This document shows positions 1-7,372 of a stretch of DNA of 41,667 nt, piece after piece (positions within the stretch are counted from its first letter, which is position 1; the number at the start of each line of letters is the position of its first letter). Both the position numbers and the translations under genes were made by a program. This DNA is from Candidatus Latescibacterota bacterium (GTDB lineage: Bacteria; Latescibacterota; MWCZ01): the NCBI GenBank assembly GCA_022706085.1, contig JAKJDF010000014.1:1-41667 (forward strand), in the 5' to 3' direction. The notes below the pieces were generated by a model. That model saw only the letters and a program-made list of their open reading frames with translations. It was not told the origin of the DNA and ran no database searches.

Positions 1-77
1 AACACCATGATCCGACACCAACAACCGTGGAGGACCCAAACTGCTATGCAAACTTGACAACCAAAACAGTTACTACG
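1..77. repeat. Left copy of 77-bp terminal inverted repeat
   Basis: These 77 bases are the exact reverse complement of 41591-41667, and identity stops at base 78. A perfect match at both extreme ends with length 77 equals a standard assembler k-mer, so the likeliest reading is a contig broken at a genomic repeat rather than a biological terminus. Neither copy contains a recognisable gene. Confidence 0.95.
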
Positions 78-438
78 CATTACGCACAATGCCCCATTTT
101 CGTGTGTTTCGTGTGGTTCGTGGTGGGAAAACAGGGGCCGACGAATACGCCCCCCCCTTCGCGTTCTTCGCGTCTTCGTGCACCATTTCTTCCCCTCCCC
201 AAAAAACCCGGTCAAATCTGCAGCTTCTTCGCGAGAAAGCCCGGCGCGAAGACGACGTTCTGCCTCAATCGGTGTAGTCGTGGCAGGCCGCTGAATCGCT
301 ACGGTCGCGGCGTGAAAAACGGGTGCGTCAATCCGCGGATGACGGTGTTCCCTTTCCCCGCGCGCGGTGCGTACGGATATTCTTACGGTGGGATGTGAGT
401 CTGCGTTCACACCAGAGTCGTCCATGAAAGGGATTCCC
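78..438. other. Gene-free leader with degenerate dispersed repeats
   Basis: No convincing gene is seen. The stretch holds fragments of the common intergenic repeats of this genome: a run resembling 'ttcgtgtgtttcgtgtggttcg' pieces near 99-125, 'ttcttcgcgtcttcgtgc' near 164-181 (related to the repeat at 23676-23785), and a diverged copy of the 70-bp repeat described under 201-270. Open frames crossing it have repeat-derived, low-complexity translations. Confidence 0.6.
201..270 (-). repeat. Diverged copy of the 70-bp dispersed repeat
   Basis: Compared with the reverse complement of the copy at 15106-15178, this stretch keeps the A-run, the TTCGCGA core, the block CGAAGACGACG and the TGCCT end in the same order. 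Its middle has drifted. It is the weakest of four copies in the window (others at 15106, 22369 and 33086). Confidence 0.4.
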
Positions 439-1587
439 ATGGCTGTTGTTGATATCCGGGCGCAGGCGAAGCGCCGCACGCCGGAGGAACTGATCCGGCA
501 CCTTCAGACGTTCTCGCTCGAGCTCAATTTCGCCGCCGGTGTATGGTTCTTCGCGCCGGGCGGCGGCCGGTTCCACGATCGGTACACGCCGAATCTCAGC
601 ATACCGGAGCGGCTCAAACTGGCGGGAGAACTGGCGACGTACGGCCTGAAGGGTGTCGAGGCGCACTACCCGACGGAAGTGAACGAGGGGAACTGGCACC
701 ACTACCAGCAACTCGAAAAGGACACCGGCATAAGGCTGGTCGGGTTCGGACCTGCGCTGTTCTACGACAAAGATTTCGAGTGGGGCGCGCTTTCGTCGCC
801 GTATCCCGAGGTGCAGGAAAAGGCGATTGATATTTTCGCCCGGGCGCTCAAATTCGCGAAAGACACCGGCACGCCGCACGTCATCCACTGGCCCGGTATC
901 GACGGCTGGGAGAACAACTTCGGTATCGACTTCATCTCCATGCGCGACCGGTTCGCCCGCAACCTCGCGAAAGCGATGGATCGCGTGCCCGGCGTGCGCG
1001 TCTGCATGGAACCGAAGCCCTATGAGCCGCGCGGGAGAATCATCTACGGGTCTACGTACGAAGGCCTCCTGCTGGCACAGAAGGTGGAGTCCCTCCTCGA
1101 GCATCCGGAAAACAGGGCGATTCTGGCCGAAGGGCATGCGCTTGTGGCGATGAACCCGGAAGTCGGGCACATGCTCATGGGGTTCGAGGACCTCGCCTAC
1201 AGCTTCAGCCTGATCATCGAGTACGGCAGACTGGCGCACACGCACTGGAACAGCCAGCCGCTGGGGAATTACGATCAGGACATGAACGTCGGCGTGCTTT
1301 CCCCCGAGCAGACCGAAGCGGCACTGTATGTCCTCAAGATGCACGGGTACAAGGGCTATTTCAGCCCCGACCTCAACCCCGAGCGGATGCCACCGTTGCA
1401 GGCGCTGAAGAACTGCTTTGATGCCCTGCGCGCGGCAAACGAGCGTATCAACAGCCTCGACCACGAGAAGGTGATTATGTCCACCACCTTCCCGCGCAAG
1501 AACCGGGGATGGCTGGAGGCGTATCTCATCCGCCGGCGCGCCGGCGACGTGGCCGGATTGTCAGAGATGCCGGAGTTTGAAAAATAG
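439..1587 (+). CDS. Xylose isomerase-like protein (TIM barrel)
   Basis: A 382-residue protein close in length to class I xylose isomerases, which interconvert xylose and xylulose using two divalent metals. Seen in the sequence: EPKPYEPRG at 191-199 (metal-ligand Glu191 and catalytic Lys193), NPEVGH at 239-244 (Glu241, His244) and YDQD at 278-281 (Asp279, Asp281), all as in the family. Two changes stand out. The usual HIDLNDQ is here HTHWNSQ (267-273), so a metal-ligand Asp becomes His269; and the usual HDDD around the ring-opening His is HYPT at 76-79. Substrate may therefore differ from xylose. The start at 439 is preferred over ATGs at 367 and 424 because AAAGGGA lies just upstream. It is monocistronic and convergent with the dehydrogenase pair. 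Confidence 0.82.
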   Translation: MAVVDIRAQAKRRTPEELIRHLQTFSLELNFAAGVWFFAPGGGRFHDRYTPNLSIPERLKLAGELATYGLKGVEAHYPTEVNEGNWHHYQQLEKDTGIRLVGFGPALFYDKDFEWGALSSPYPEVQEKAIDIFARALKFAKDTGTPHVIHWPGIDGWENNFGIDFISMRDRFARNLAKAMDRVPGVRVCMEPKPYEPRGRIIYGSTYEGLLLAQKVESLLEHPENRAILAEGHALVAMNPEVGHMLMGFEDLAYSFSLIIEYGRLAHTHWNSQPLGNYDQDMNVGVLSPEQTEAALYVLKMHGYKGYFSPDLNPERMPPLQALKNCFDALRAANERINSLDHEKVIMSTTFPRKNRGWLEAYLIRRRAGDVAGLSEMPEFEK

Positions 1588-1636
1588 GGGGGCGTACCCG
1601 CAGGTTCGCCCGTAGGGTTCCCCTGAACGCAGGCAG

Positions 1637-1672
1637 TTGGTGGGGCAGGCATTCCTGCCTGCCACCCACCAA
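1637..1672. terminator. Palindrome between convergent genes, terminator-like
   Basis: TTGGTGG+GGCAGGCA pairs with TGCCTGCC+CCACCAA around a TTCC loop, with a two-base bulge. It sits midway between two convergent stops (1587 and 1707), so it can serve both strands. There is no clear T-run. Its GGCAGG-x-CCTGCC core looks like a dispersed palindromic repeat; a degenerate relative lies near 12731-12753. Confidence 0.6.
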
Positions 1673-1706
1673 TTCCCCAGGCCCCATTTCGTGAGCCTTT
1701 GAAGCC

Positions 1707-2699
1707 CTACCTCTCCGCCCAGCGGATCGTCGCGCCGAGAATCTCCGGTGATCGCGCGGCGATTTTTGCGTACAGATCCGGCGCGCCCTGCGGGTTGACG
1801 CGGTGCGTGATGAGCGAATCCACGTTGACGATGCCCCGCGCCATGGTTTCCACGCTCTCCCACGTCTTGCCTTTCCCGCACGGGAACATCATGCGGAGAT
1901 GCCGCCAGTGCGCATGGACAAACCGGAACGTGAGATTCCCCGGGTAATGCCCCTGCGCCACGAATGTGCCGTAATCGCGCGCAAGCGTGAGCGCCTGATC
2001 GAACACCTTCGTGTTGCCCGTGGTTTCGAACACTACGTCTGCGCCTTTTTTCTGCACCTTGCGCAGTTCTTCATCAAACGCCGGAACGTCAAGGGCAAAT
2101 GCCCTGTGGGCGCTGTAGCGGGCGGAAATTTCCACGCGCGCCGGGTCGAGATCGCTCGTGAACACCGTGGCGCCGTTGTGGCGGCAGATCTGCGCCACAA
2201 GCTGTCCGAGCACACCCTGGCCCACCACCGCGACAAGATCGTTGCGTTGCACGTTCGCCAGCCTGATTCCCTCCACCGCCACGCTCACCAGCACGAAATA
2301 CGAGGCCGCGTCGTCCGACACGTGCGACGGGACGATGATCGACCGGTCGTTGCCCGGTTCCGCGGGAATCACCGCGTGGGAAAAATGCGCCGCTCCGGCC
2401 CCCTCATGGTAGCCTTCAGGAATTTCTGCGGACCCGATGGTGATCCGGTCCCCCGGCCGCAGATGAGAGATGCCTTCGCCGACTTCCTCCACCATCCCCA
2501 CGCTCTGGTAACCGACAAGGCACGGGAACTTCTGGTTCGGGAATTGCCCCGAAAGCACGAGGTATTCCGTGCCGATACTTACCCCGGACACCACGATACG
2601 GGCCAGAACTTCGCCTTTTCGCGGAGCTCGAAGCGGAAATTCGCGCAGTTCCGCCCGATTCGCCTCGGGAAATACGACCGCCGTGAATGTTCGCGCCAT
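1707..2699 (-). CDS. Zinc-type medium-chain dehydrogenase (MDR) family protein
   Basis: A 330-residue MDR-superfamily oxidoreductase, NAD(P)-linked by inference. A GroES-like N-terminal half is followed by a Rossmann half with GQGVLG (nucleotide-binding glycine motif). The canonical GHE zinc-ligand motif reads VGYQS here, so the catalytic zinc site is altered, as in some MDR members acting without zinc. The start at 2699 has AAAGGGG a few bases upstream; an in-frame extension further upstream would lie inside the preceding gene and is rejected. Only 13 bp separate it from the stop of the upstream dehydrogenase, so the two form one operon. The substrate cannot be told; with the sugar isomerase nearby, a polyol or sugar is a reasonable guess. 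Confidence 0.8.
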   Translation of the reverse strand: MARTFTAVVFPEANRAELREFPLRAPRKGEVLARIVVSGVSIGTEYLVLSGQFPNQKFPCLVGYQSVGMVEEVGEGISHLRPGDRITIGSAEIPEGYHEGAGAAHFSHAVIPAEPGNDRSIIVPSHVSDDAASYFVLVSVAVEGIRLANVQRNDLVAVVGQGVLGQLVAQICRHNGATVFTSDLDPARVEISARYSAHRAFALDVPAFDEELRKVQKKGADVVFETTGNTKVFDQALTLARDYGTFVAQGHYPGNLTFRFVHAHWRHLRMMFPCGKGKTWESVETMARGIVNVDSLITHRVNPQGAPDLYAKIAARSPEILGATIRWAER

Positions 2700-2712
2700 G
2701 TGGTTACCCCTT

Positions 2713-3729
2713 TCACCAGTCCAGTCCGACTTTGAAGGCTTCCCTGTTCGCGAGAAGGCTGAATCCCCGACCGACATCCCGGATGGGCAATCGGTGGGTA
2801 AGAAACGCGAAGACGTCAACGCGACCTTCGCGCACAAGTGAGAAGAACTCCTCGTGCACCTCCGATTCGTCCGGGCTGATGGCTCGAACGCGGGGATGAT
2901 TCGCGTGGAGAGCCTTTGCCTGCGTGCTGGGTGCGACGCCATACAATCCGATCTGGCCTTCGGGCGACAGGCACGGAACCGCCAGATCTATCACACTCGT
3001 GTCGCCAACCCCTTCAATCGCTCGATCAACACCGTCGCCCTCGGTGATCTCGTGAACCCGCGCGACGAAATGCGGGTCAGTCACGTTCACGGAGGTATCC
3101 GGATGACACAGCTCTGCGGCACGCCGGACCGAGGACTCCGTGCGACCGGCGAGAATCACCTGCTTCGCGCCCGCCATACGGGAAAACAACACGAAGGCGG
3201 TTCCCACGGGGCCTGTTCCGAACACGAGCACGCGGTGGCCTTTTCCCACGGAAAACCGTCGAATCCAGCTCAGTGTCTCCTTCAGCGTGATGGAGAGCAC
3301 CCCGAGCATGGCGTCGGCGCCCGCCGGAAGCACCTGCTGGGGGTGGCCGAACGCGCGAGCACCGGTGGGCGGGTCGTCCTCGTCCATTGCCCACTGGTCG
3401 GTCACGTACGCGAAATCGGCAAACGAGCCGAAATACTCCCTGATGTTGAACTCGGAAGGAAAGCACACCCGCGGTCGGATTACGAGATCTCCAACGCGAT
3501 AATTTCGCACCTTCGCGCCAACTGCCGTCACCTCGCCGACCGCTTCGTGGCCCAGCACGGCCGGAAATTTGGTGCATCCGGGAAAGGTGCCGTGCAGGAG
3601 CTTCGCGTCCGTGCTGTTGCAGATACTGCCCGCAACGAGCCGCGTCCGCGCGTGGTAGTCTCCCATGGGAGCCTCGGGCACCTCACGAAACCCCAGTTCG
3701 TGTGCCCGTTCGATCAGGACAGCGTTCAT
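2713..3729 (-). CDS. Zinc-type alcohol dehydrogenase-like protein (MDR family)
   Basis: A 338-residue MDR oxidoreductase, first gene of the two-gene operon. GHEAVGEV carries the zinc-ligand His and the Glu. The nucleotide site reads GTGPVG, followed by a canonical beta-alpha-beta. The catalytic Cys is in ICNSTD (family usually C-x-TD). The structural four-Cys zinc lobe typical of many alcohol dehydrogenases is absent. A strong GGAAGGAG Shine-Dalgarno precedes ATG 3729. Family knowledge: such proteins oxidise secondary alcohols or polyols with NAD(P). The paired paralogue downstream suggests successive or alternative oxidation steps, but no substrate is evident. Confidence 0.85.
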   Translation of the reverse strand: MNAVLIERAHELGFREVPEAPMGDYHARTRLVAGSICNSTDAKLLHGTFPGCTKFPAVLGHEAVGEVTAVGAKVRNYRVGDLVIRPRVCFPSEFNIREYFGSFADFAYVTDQWAMDEDDPPTGARAFGHPQQVLPAGADAMLGVLSITLKETLSWIRRFSVGKGHRVLVFGTGPVGTAFVLFSRMAGAKQVILAGRTESSVRRAAELCHPDTSVNVTDPHFVARVHEITEGDGVDRAIEGVGDTSVIDLAVPCLSPEGQIGLYGVAPSTQAKALHANHPRVRAISPDESEVHEEFFSLVREGRVDVFAFLTHRLPIRDVGRGFSLLANREAFKVGLDW

Positions 3730-3774
3730 CTGCGTAACTCCTTCCCCGCGGTAACCCTTCCGGTTGGAGCGCCC

Positions 3775-3805
3775 GGTACCATAGGGTGTAACGGTACCCT
3801 GTCAC
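3775..3805 (-). promoter_or_regulatory. Possible promoter of the dehydrogenase operon
   Basis: On the minus strand, GTGACA (3805-3800) and TATGGT (3783-3778) are separated by 16 bp, a weak sigma70-like pair about 50 bases ahead of ATG 3729. Two GGTACC palindromes (3775-3780 and 3793-3798) flank the spacer and could be an operator. Short and degenerate, so tentative. Confidence 0.3.
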
Positions 3806-3855
3806 GGCGCAAGGAGGGCCGGAGGGGAGCAGGATGCGGCTCCGGGAAGAGGTGG

Positions 3856-4362
3856 TTACACTGCCGGCAGGAGCCCGGGCAGCAATGTTGGTACGTTCAC
3901 GGGCAACACGGAAAGACAACGGTCTGCAAGACCGAAGTCCGCCATGTTCTGGACGCTTCGCCGCCTGGTCGGGAAAAACTGGACTGGATTAGACGGTATC
4001 ACCAGTACGGCCAGGGACAACAGGCCGTTTGCCAACCCGTATTGAAACTTGTAAAAATCCCGGTAAAGTGTTGCTGAGTTACCGAACTGAATTTCAACGA
4101 ACACCAGCCCTTTGCGGAAATCACCGATGAGTTTCGGGTCCGTACGGAGCACAGGCTGCGAATCCCAGCCCATCGTTTTGAATTCCACCGCAAGCGCCAG
4201 ATTGTACCCTGCCTGGTGTCGGTACACCTTTCCTTCTTTTGCGTATTCGAAGGAGTCCCTCCACTCCACTGCGTGTACCGCGGCGAGCACCTCTCCAATC
4301 TCGGTGTTCATGCTTGCGAGAAGGATGTCTCCGCAGTGAAACAGCTTTTTCTGAACTTGCAT
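3856..4362 (-). CDS. BglII-like restriction endonuclease homologue, orphan
   Basis: A 168-residue protein that fits the BglII/BstYI endonuclease fold. Asp81, Glu90 and Gln92 (in GDF... and VEIQFGN) have exactly the D-x8-E-x-Q spacing of the BglII catalytic set (Asp84, Glu93, Gln95 from the known structure), followed by YRDFYKFQYG typical of these proteins. It is shorter than BglII at the C-terminus. No DNA methyltransferase is present in the window, so it is either an orphan nuclease, part of another system, or the partner is elsewhere. It follows the PIN toxin and its antitoxin-like protein on the same strand (30 bp after the latter). No good Shine-Dalgarno is seen; GGGGAA lies about 12 bases ahead of the ATG. 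Confidence 0.7.
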   Translation of the reverse strand: MQVQKKLFHCGDILLASMNTEIGEVLAAVHAVEWRDSFEYAKEGKVYRHQAGYNLALAVEFKTMGWDSQPVLRTDPKLIGDFRKGLVFVEIQFGNSATLYRDFYKFQYGLANGLLSLAVLVIPSNPVQFFPTRRRSVQNMADFGLADRCLSVLPVNVPTLLPGLLPAV

Positions 4363-4391
4363 CGGTCCACGATTCCCCAGAAACAGGCAGC

Positions 4392-4571
4392 CTAGCAGGT
4401 GGTTTTGGGAGTTACCGGGGTGACCACTTTTCGGGTTCTGAGCACGTCGATACTCCTCCGCCAGTACTCTATCTCCTGTTCCCGTGTCAGCCCGGCTGTC
4501 TCCCGATAGATGCGCTCCGCACTCCTGCGTTTCATTTCGACGCAGTCAAAGCGTTTCCGTTTCGTCTTCAT
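4392..4571 (-). CDS. Small antitoxin-like protein paired with PIN toxin
   Basis: A 59-residue protein. It begins MKTKRKRFDCVEMKRR and continues with a charged helical segment (SAERIYRETAGLTREQEIEYW) and a basic tail. FDCVEMKRR followed by a helix containing LT/S-x-E-E-x-x-YW is, to my knowledge, a recurrent pattern in short proteins encoded next to PIN-domain toxins. It overlaps the last 26 bases of the PIN gene in another frame, so the two are translationally linked. ATG 4571 is favoured because the conserved segment starts right after it. Role as neutraliser of the PIN nuclease is inferred from position and pattern. Confidence 0.65.
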   Translation of the reverse strand: MKTKRKRFDCVEMKRRSAERIYRETAGLTREQEIEYWRRSIDVLRTRKVVTPVTPKTTC

Positions 4572-5028
4572 TGCCGATGATCTCCAGAGGAGAATGAATC
4601 ATGATTCCCGGGTACCCGTTCAAAGCGTTCACCGCATTGAACCGGGGAATTCTCCTGTAATTCACAATGTGTTTGAAATTCCAGCTCGCAATCATCCCGC
4701 AACCGCTCACCGTGGCCAGCGCGATATGAAGAGCGTCGTTGGATGCGGGAGGCGGGAGAACACCCGCCGACAGGTACGCGTCCCGAAGCGCCAGTGCTTC
4801 CTGTGTGACGGGGACCACTTCCGCCAGAGGAAGCATTTCCTCCCCGAGCACTCGCACTCTGGACGGTGCACCAGCCAGCTCGCGCACGACAACATCAGAT
4901 ACAACCATCACGAACGCCCGCCTGTGCATGTGTTCGAAAAACACACTGCTTCTTTCTCGAAACTCGTCGTCGAATACGCCCCCAAAAACGGAGGTTTCGA
5001 CGTACACGCGCAACGGCGCTGTTCGCAT
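4546..5028 (-). CDS. PIN-domain (VapC-like) ribonuclease toxin
   Basis: A 160-residue PIN-domain protein. The acidic Mg-binding residues expected of PIN ribonucleases are visible: Glu11 in VYVETSVFGG, Glu50 in SDVVVREL and Asp98 in NDALHIALA, followed by the usual beta-strand CGMIASWNFKHIVN. Family knowledge: VapC-type toxins cleave tRNA or rRNA and are held by a cognate antitoxin. GAGGGA lies 6 bases before ATG 5028. The gene downstream (4392-4571) is the likely antitoxin; nothing resembling a ribbon-helix-helix or AbrB antitoxin is found upstream. The N-terminal acidic residue being Glu rather than Asp is common in this subgroup. Confidence 0.82.
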   Translation of the reverse strand: MRTAPLRVYVETSVFGGVFDDEFRERSSVFFEHMHRRAFVMVVSDVVVRELAGAPSRVRVLGEEMLPLAEVVPVTQEALALRDAYLSAGVLPPPASNDALHIALATVSGCGMIASWNFKHIVNYRRIPRFNAVNALNGYPGIMIHSPLEIIGNEDETETL

Positions 5029-5351
5029 CAGATTCCCTCGACATCAACATTGTGAACCTTAAGTGAAAATACGAATTCCGCTGTGGATTCGTACATTCAT
5101 GGTGGCGCAGGTGCTGGCGCCGTATCCATCGCGGCATAAACTGTGGTGGAACGGCGCTTGAACGGCAAAGGGGCCGCCTCATGTCCTCCTGGTTTCCCCG
5201 GGGAGAGTTCCCCGCATCCGAGAAATCGGTGCAGAAAGCCCTTGCACGTGCAGAAAGGGCAATCAATGGCATTGCAAAGGGCGCGACCGGTGTCCCGTGC
5301 GCATGGGGACGCGTTCATAACCGCGGCAACCCAGGCTTCAGTGTGCACGCC
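5029..5351. other. Gene-free stretch upstream of PIN cassette
   Basis: No confident gene. The first 70 bases are AT-richer (5050-5095) and probably hold the PIN cassette promoter on the minus strand, but no clear -35/-10 pair can be named. The remainder is open in two overlapping frames with implausible, Cys/Pro-rich translations on both strands; the plus frame may be an upstream extension of the membrane protein at 5352. Confidence 0.4.
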
Positions 5352-5684
5352 ATGAGGAAAACCGCCACCCGACTGCCTTGGATGGTTGTTCATTTCGCGT
5401 TCCACGGGCATCCGAGGGGAGTGGTCTGCACGTACCGCACACGATACTCCGTGATTTCGTTGCTTCTCTTGCTCGGCGTCTCCGTGGTGTTCCTCGCCTT
5501 CCCCCTGCAGGTCGCCGGAACCTCTGTGTTCGGGTGGCATCTGTCGTTTGCGTGGTGGGAGTACGTGGTTGCCGTTGTCTCGCCCCTCGTGTGGCTGTGG
5601 CTGGTGCAGGACGGGCGAAAGGACGCGCGCAGGGTCGTCACCGAATTCCAGCGACGCCTGGGAGAGAATTCCGACGCGGGTTGA
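5352..5684 (+). CDS. Small two-helix membrane protein, unknown function
   Basis: A 110-residue protein from ATG 5352. Hydrophobic segments SVISLLLLLGVSVVFLAFPL and YVVAVVSPLVWLWLV look like two transmembrane helices joined by a short aromatic loop (GWHLSFAWWE), followed by a charged C-terminal tail (DGRKDARRVV). GC-rich third positions favour this frame over the overlapping minus frame. The start is uncertain: there is no Shine-Dalgarno before 5352, the frame stays open to 5181, and GTG 5421 is another option. I do not recognise the family. It is convergent with the secreted protein at 5735; CCGCG/CGCGG at 5706-5722 could form a short hairpin between them. Confidence 0.45.
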   Translation: MRKTATRLPWMVVHFAFHGHPRGVVCTYRTRYSVISLLLLLGVSVVFLAFPLQVAGTSVFGWHLSFAWWEYVVAVVSPLVWLWLVQDGRKDARRVVTEFQRRLGENSDAG

Positions 5685-5734
5685 GAGCGCAGTTCTGAAT
5701 CAGCCGCGCGGACTCGGCCGCGGGGAGGACCTGT

Positions 5735-7177
5735 TCAGCGCCGTTCTCTCCTGGAGCGCAGGGCGCGTTCCAGTGCTTCCGTCGACGCCGCAATCATTAC
5801 GTGTTCCGACACGTACGCCGATCCCTGAATATGGAACTCCGCCAGCTGGCTCTCGGAAGCGGCAAGATAGATGTAGGGAATCGTGGCGGGCTGGGTAGCC
5901 ACGCGATTCTGGAACAACGTCATTACCCGCCCGATCGCGGATATCGGCGGGAACGACATCCCCCGATCCACGTACACCCGCGTCCCCCCGACGCGCTGGA
6001 CATCCCACAGGTGGGTGAGAATGCGGAACTCCACCAGCTCGGACGGCTCCAGCACCTCCTCGTTTTGGCGGACGACCCACACCCTGAAATCACGTTCCAG
6101 GGTGGGAAATCTCATGCCGTACACCCGTTCCAGCACGGGTATGAAATCCGTGTCGCGGTGAATGGAACGCGCCGCCGACCGGAACTTCGAAGCGCCATAC
6201 TCGCTGACAAGAAACCGGACGAATGCACCGGCCTCTGCTACCACAAGGGGATTATCAGGGCTGGAGAGTGCGTCGTGAAGCGGGATGTAGCGCCCCTGCG
6301 AAATCAGCGTGCGAACCATGAAAACCGCCGATTTCCCCCTTACATACCCTCCGTTCCCGTCTCCGAACGTCGAAACACCGTTGATAAACAGGCGGCATAG
6401 CCGATCATTTCCCGTACTATTCAGCTTACCAAGCGAATCCCCCGACACTTGAAACAGAAGCCGCGTTGTCACGAGCTGAAAAACCCCGTGGGGGAAATCC
6501 GACACGATGGCGCCGGTTTCCGGCTCGATGAAGGCTTCGTCGGCCGTAGAGCCGAAAAGGCTCATCATCTCCGCCTTGGTATTCACCAGATAGATGTATA
6601 TCCGTTCCGCGGAAGTCGGGTTCAGGAGGTTCGCCATCGCGGCCCGATGCCGTTCAAGCAGGGTTGCCGCCATGTTGGTCGGAACGGCCACCCCTCTTCC
6701 GATGGAATCCTTGTACGGGTTGTACACGAACGTGAAGTGAGGAGACCGCCGTTCCACCCAGTGCTGGGAGTACGCGTGCCAGCGGTAGGTAAGAACTACC
6801 TTACCACTCTCTCTGACGAAGTAAAACGAATGATACGAGCGCCGGAAATTCTCCGTCACTTCAAGGTTCAACCGCGCGAATGCGGGATACACGTCCATCC
6901 GCAGTACGCGAAACCGCTGCACGGAGCCAAGCGCCACCAGTGACGTTACAAGACGCGTGTTTCTGTAACGTTCGGCGACATACGGGCGGACGAGCCCCGG
7001 GCTGTGCTGCCGGGCGCCGGACAACACCGCGTTCCAGGTGCGTTCCACGGCGGCGGAATCAAGTGGCGCAATGGAGGAATCGGGGGGGGCGTCTTCCTCA
7101 AACGAGTACAGCTGCGCCGCACTCCAGGCCGGAAGAATGCACAGAAGGGCAAATACCCGGATCAGGCCACACGGCAT
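5735..7177 (-). CDS. Secreted degenerate peptidase-MA-like protein
   Basis: A 480-residue exported protein. Residues 1-22 form a signal peptide (MPCGLIRVFALLCILPAWSA, cleavage near AAQ). After an N-terminal domain, HFTFVYNPYKDSIGRG opens a region laid out like gluzincin 'peptidase MA' proteins: a spacer predicted to carry YIYLVN and TGAIVSD strands, then a helix where HExxH normally lies, then INGVSTFGDGNGGY where LNEGLA...Y is usual. The helix reads FPHGVFQLVTTRLL with no HExxH, so zinc is unlikely to be bound and peptidase activity is probably lost. This assignment rests on layout rather than clear identity. Start choice rests on the signal peptide; the ribosome site is weak. It stands alone, divergent from the URO-D-like gene. 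Confidence 0.6.
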   Translation of the reverse strand: MPCGLIRVFALLCILPAWSAAQLYSFEEDAPPDSSIAPLDSAAVERTWNAVLSGARQHSPGLVRPYVAERYRNTRLVTSLVALGSVQRFRVLRMDVYPAFARLNLEVTENFRRSYHSFYFVRESGKVVLTYRWHAYSQHWVERRSPHFTFVYNPYKDSIGRGVAVPTNMAATLLERHRAAMANLLNPTSAERIYIYLVNTKAEMMSLFGSTADEAFIEPETGAIVSDFPHGVFQLVTTRLLFQVSGDSLGKLNSTGNDRLCRLFINGVSTFGDGNGGYVRGKSAVFMVRTLISQGRYIPLHDALSSPDNPLVVAEAGAFVRFLVSEYGASKFRSAARSIHRDTDFIPVLERVYGMRFPTLERDFRVWVVRQNEEVLEPSELVEFRILTHLWDVQRVGGTRVYVDRGMSFPPISAIGRVMTLFQNRVATQPATIPYIYLAASESQLAEFHIQGSAYVSEHVMIAASTEALERALRSRRERR

Positions 7178-7372
7178 CGGATCTATCTGCTCGAACGAAG
7201 TACGGTACGCTCGGAGTTCGCAACGCCCGGTTGCGCGTACTCAAAAATATACACACCTCCCCCTCCCACCGCGAGGTGGCACCGTGCTGTCCAGTTCCGA
7301 TTTTTGCCGGCGAACGGTACATTCAGACCATGCGCACTCTCTCGCACCGTTGCCTTCGCAAGGAGCCCCGGC

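Noticed and set aside
328-1464. Minus-strand frame over the isomerase gene
   Set aside because: Shadow of the xylose-isomerase-like gene; no motifs and Arg/Val-rich composition.
5097-5540. Minus-strand 147-codon frame upstream of the PIN gene
   Set aside because: Translation is His/Pro/Cys-rich with no motif and it overlaps the better supported two-helix membrane protein.
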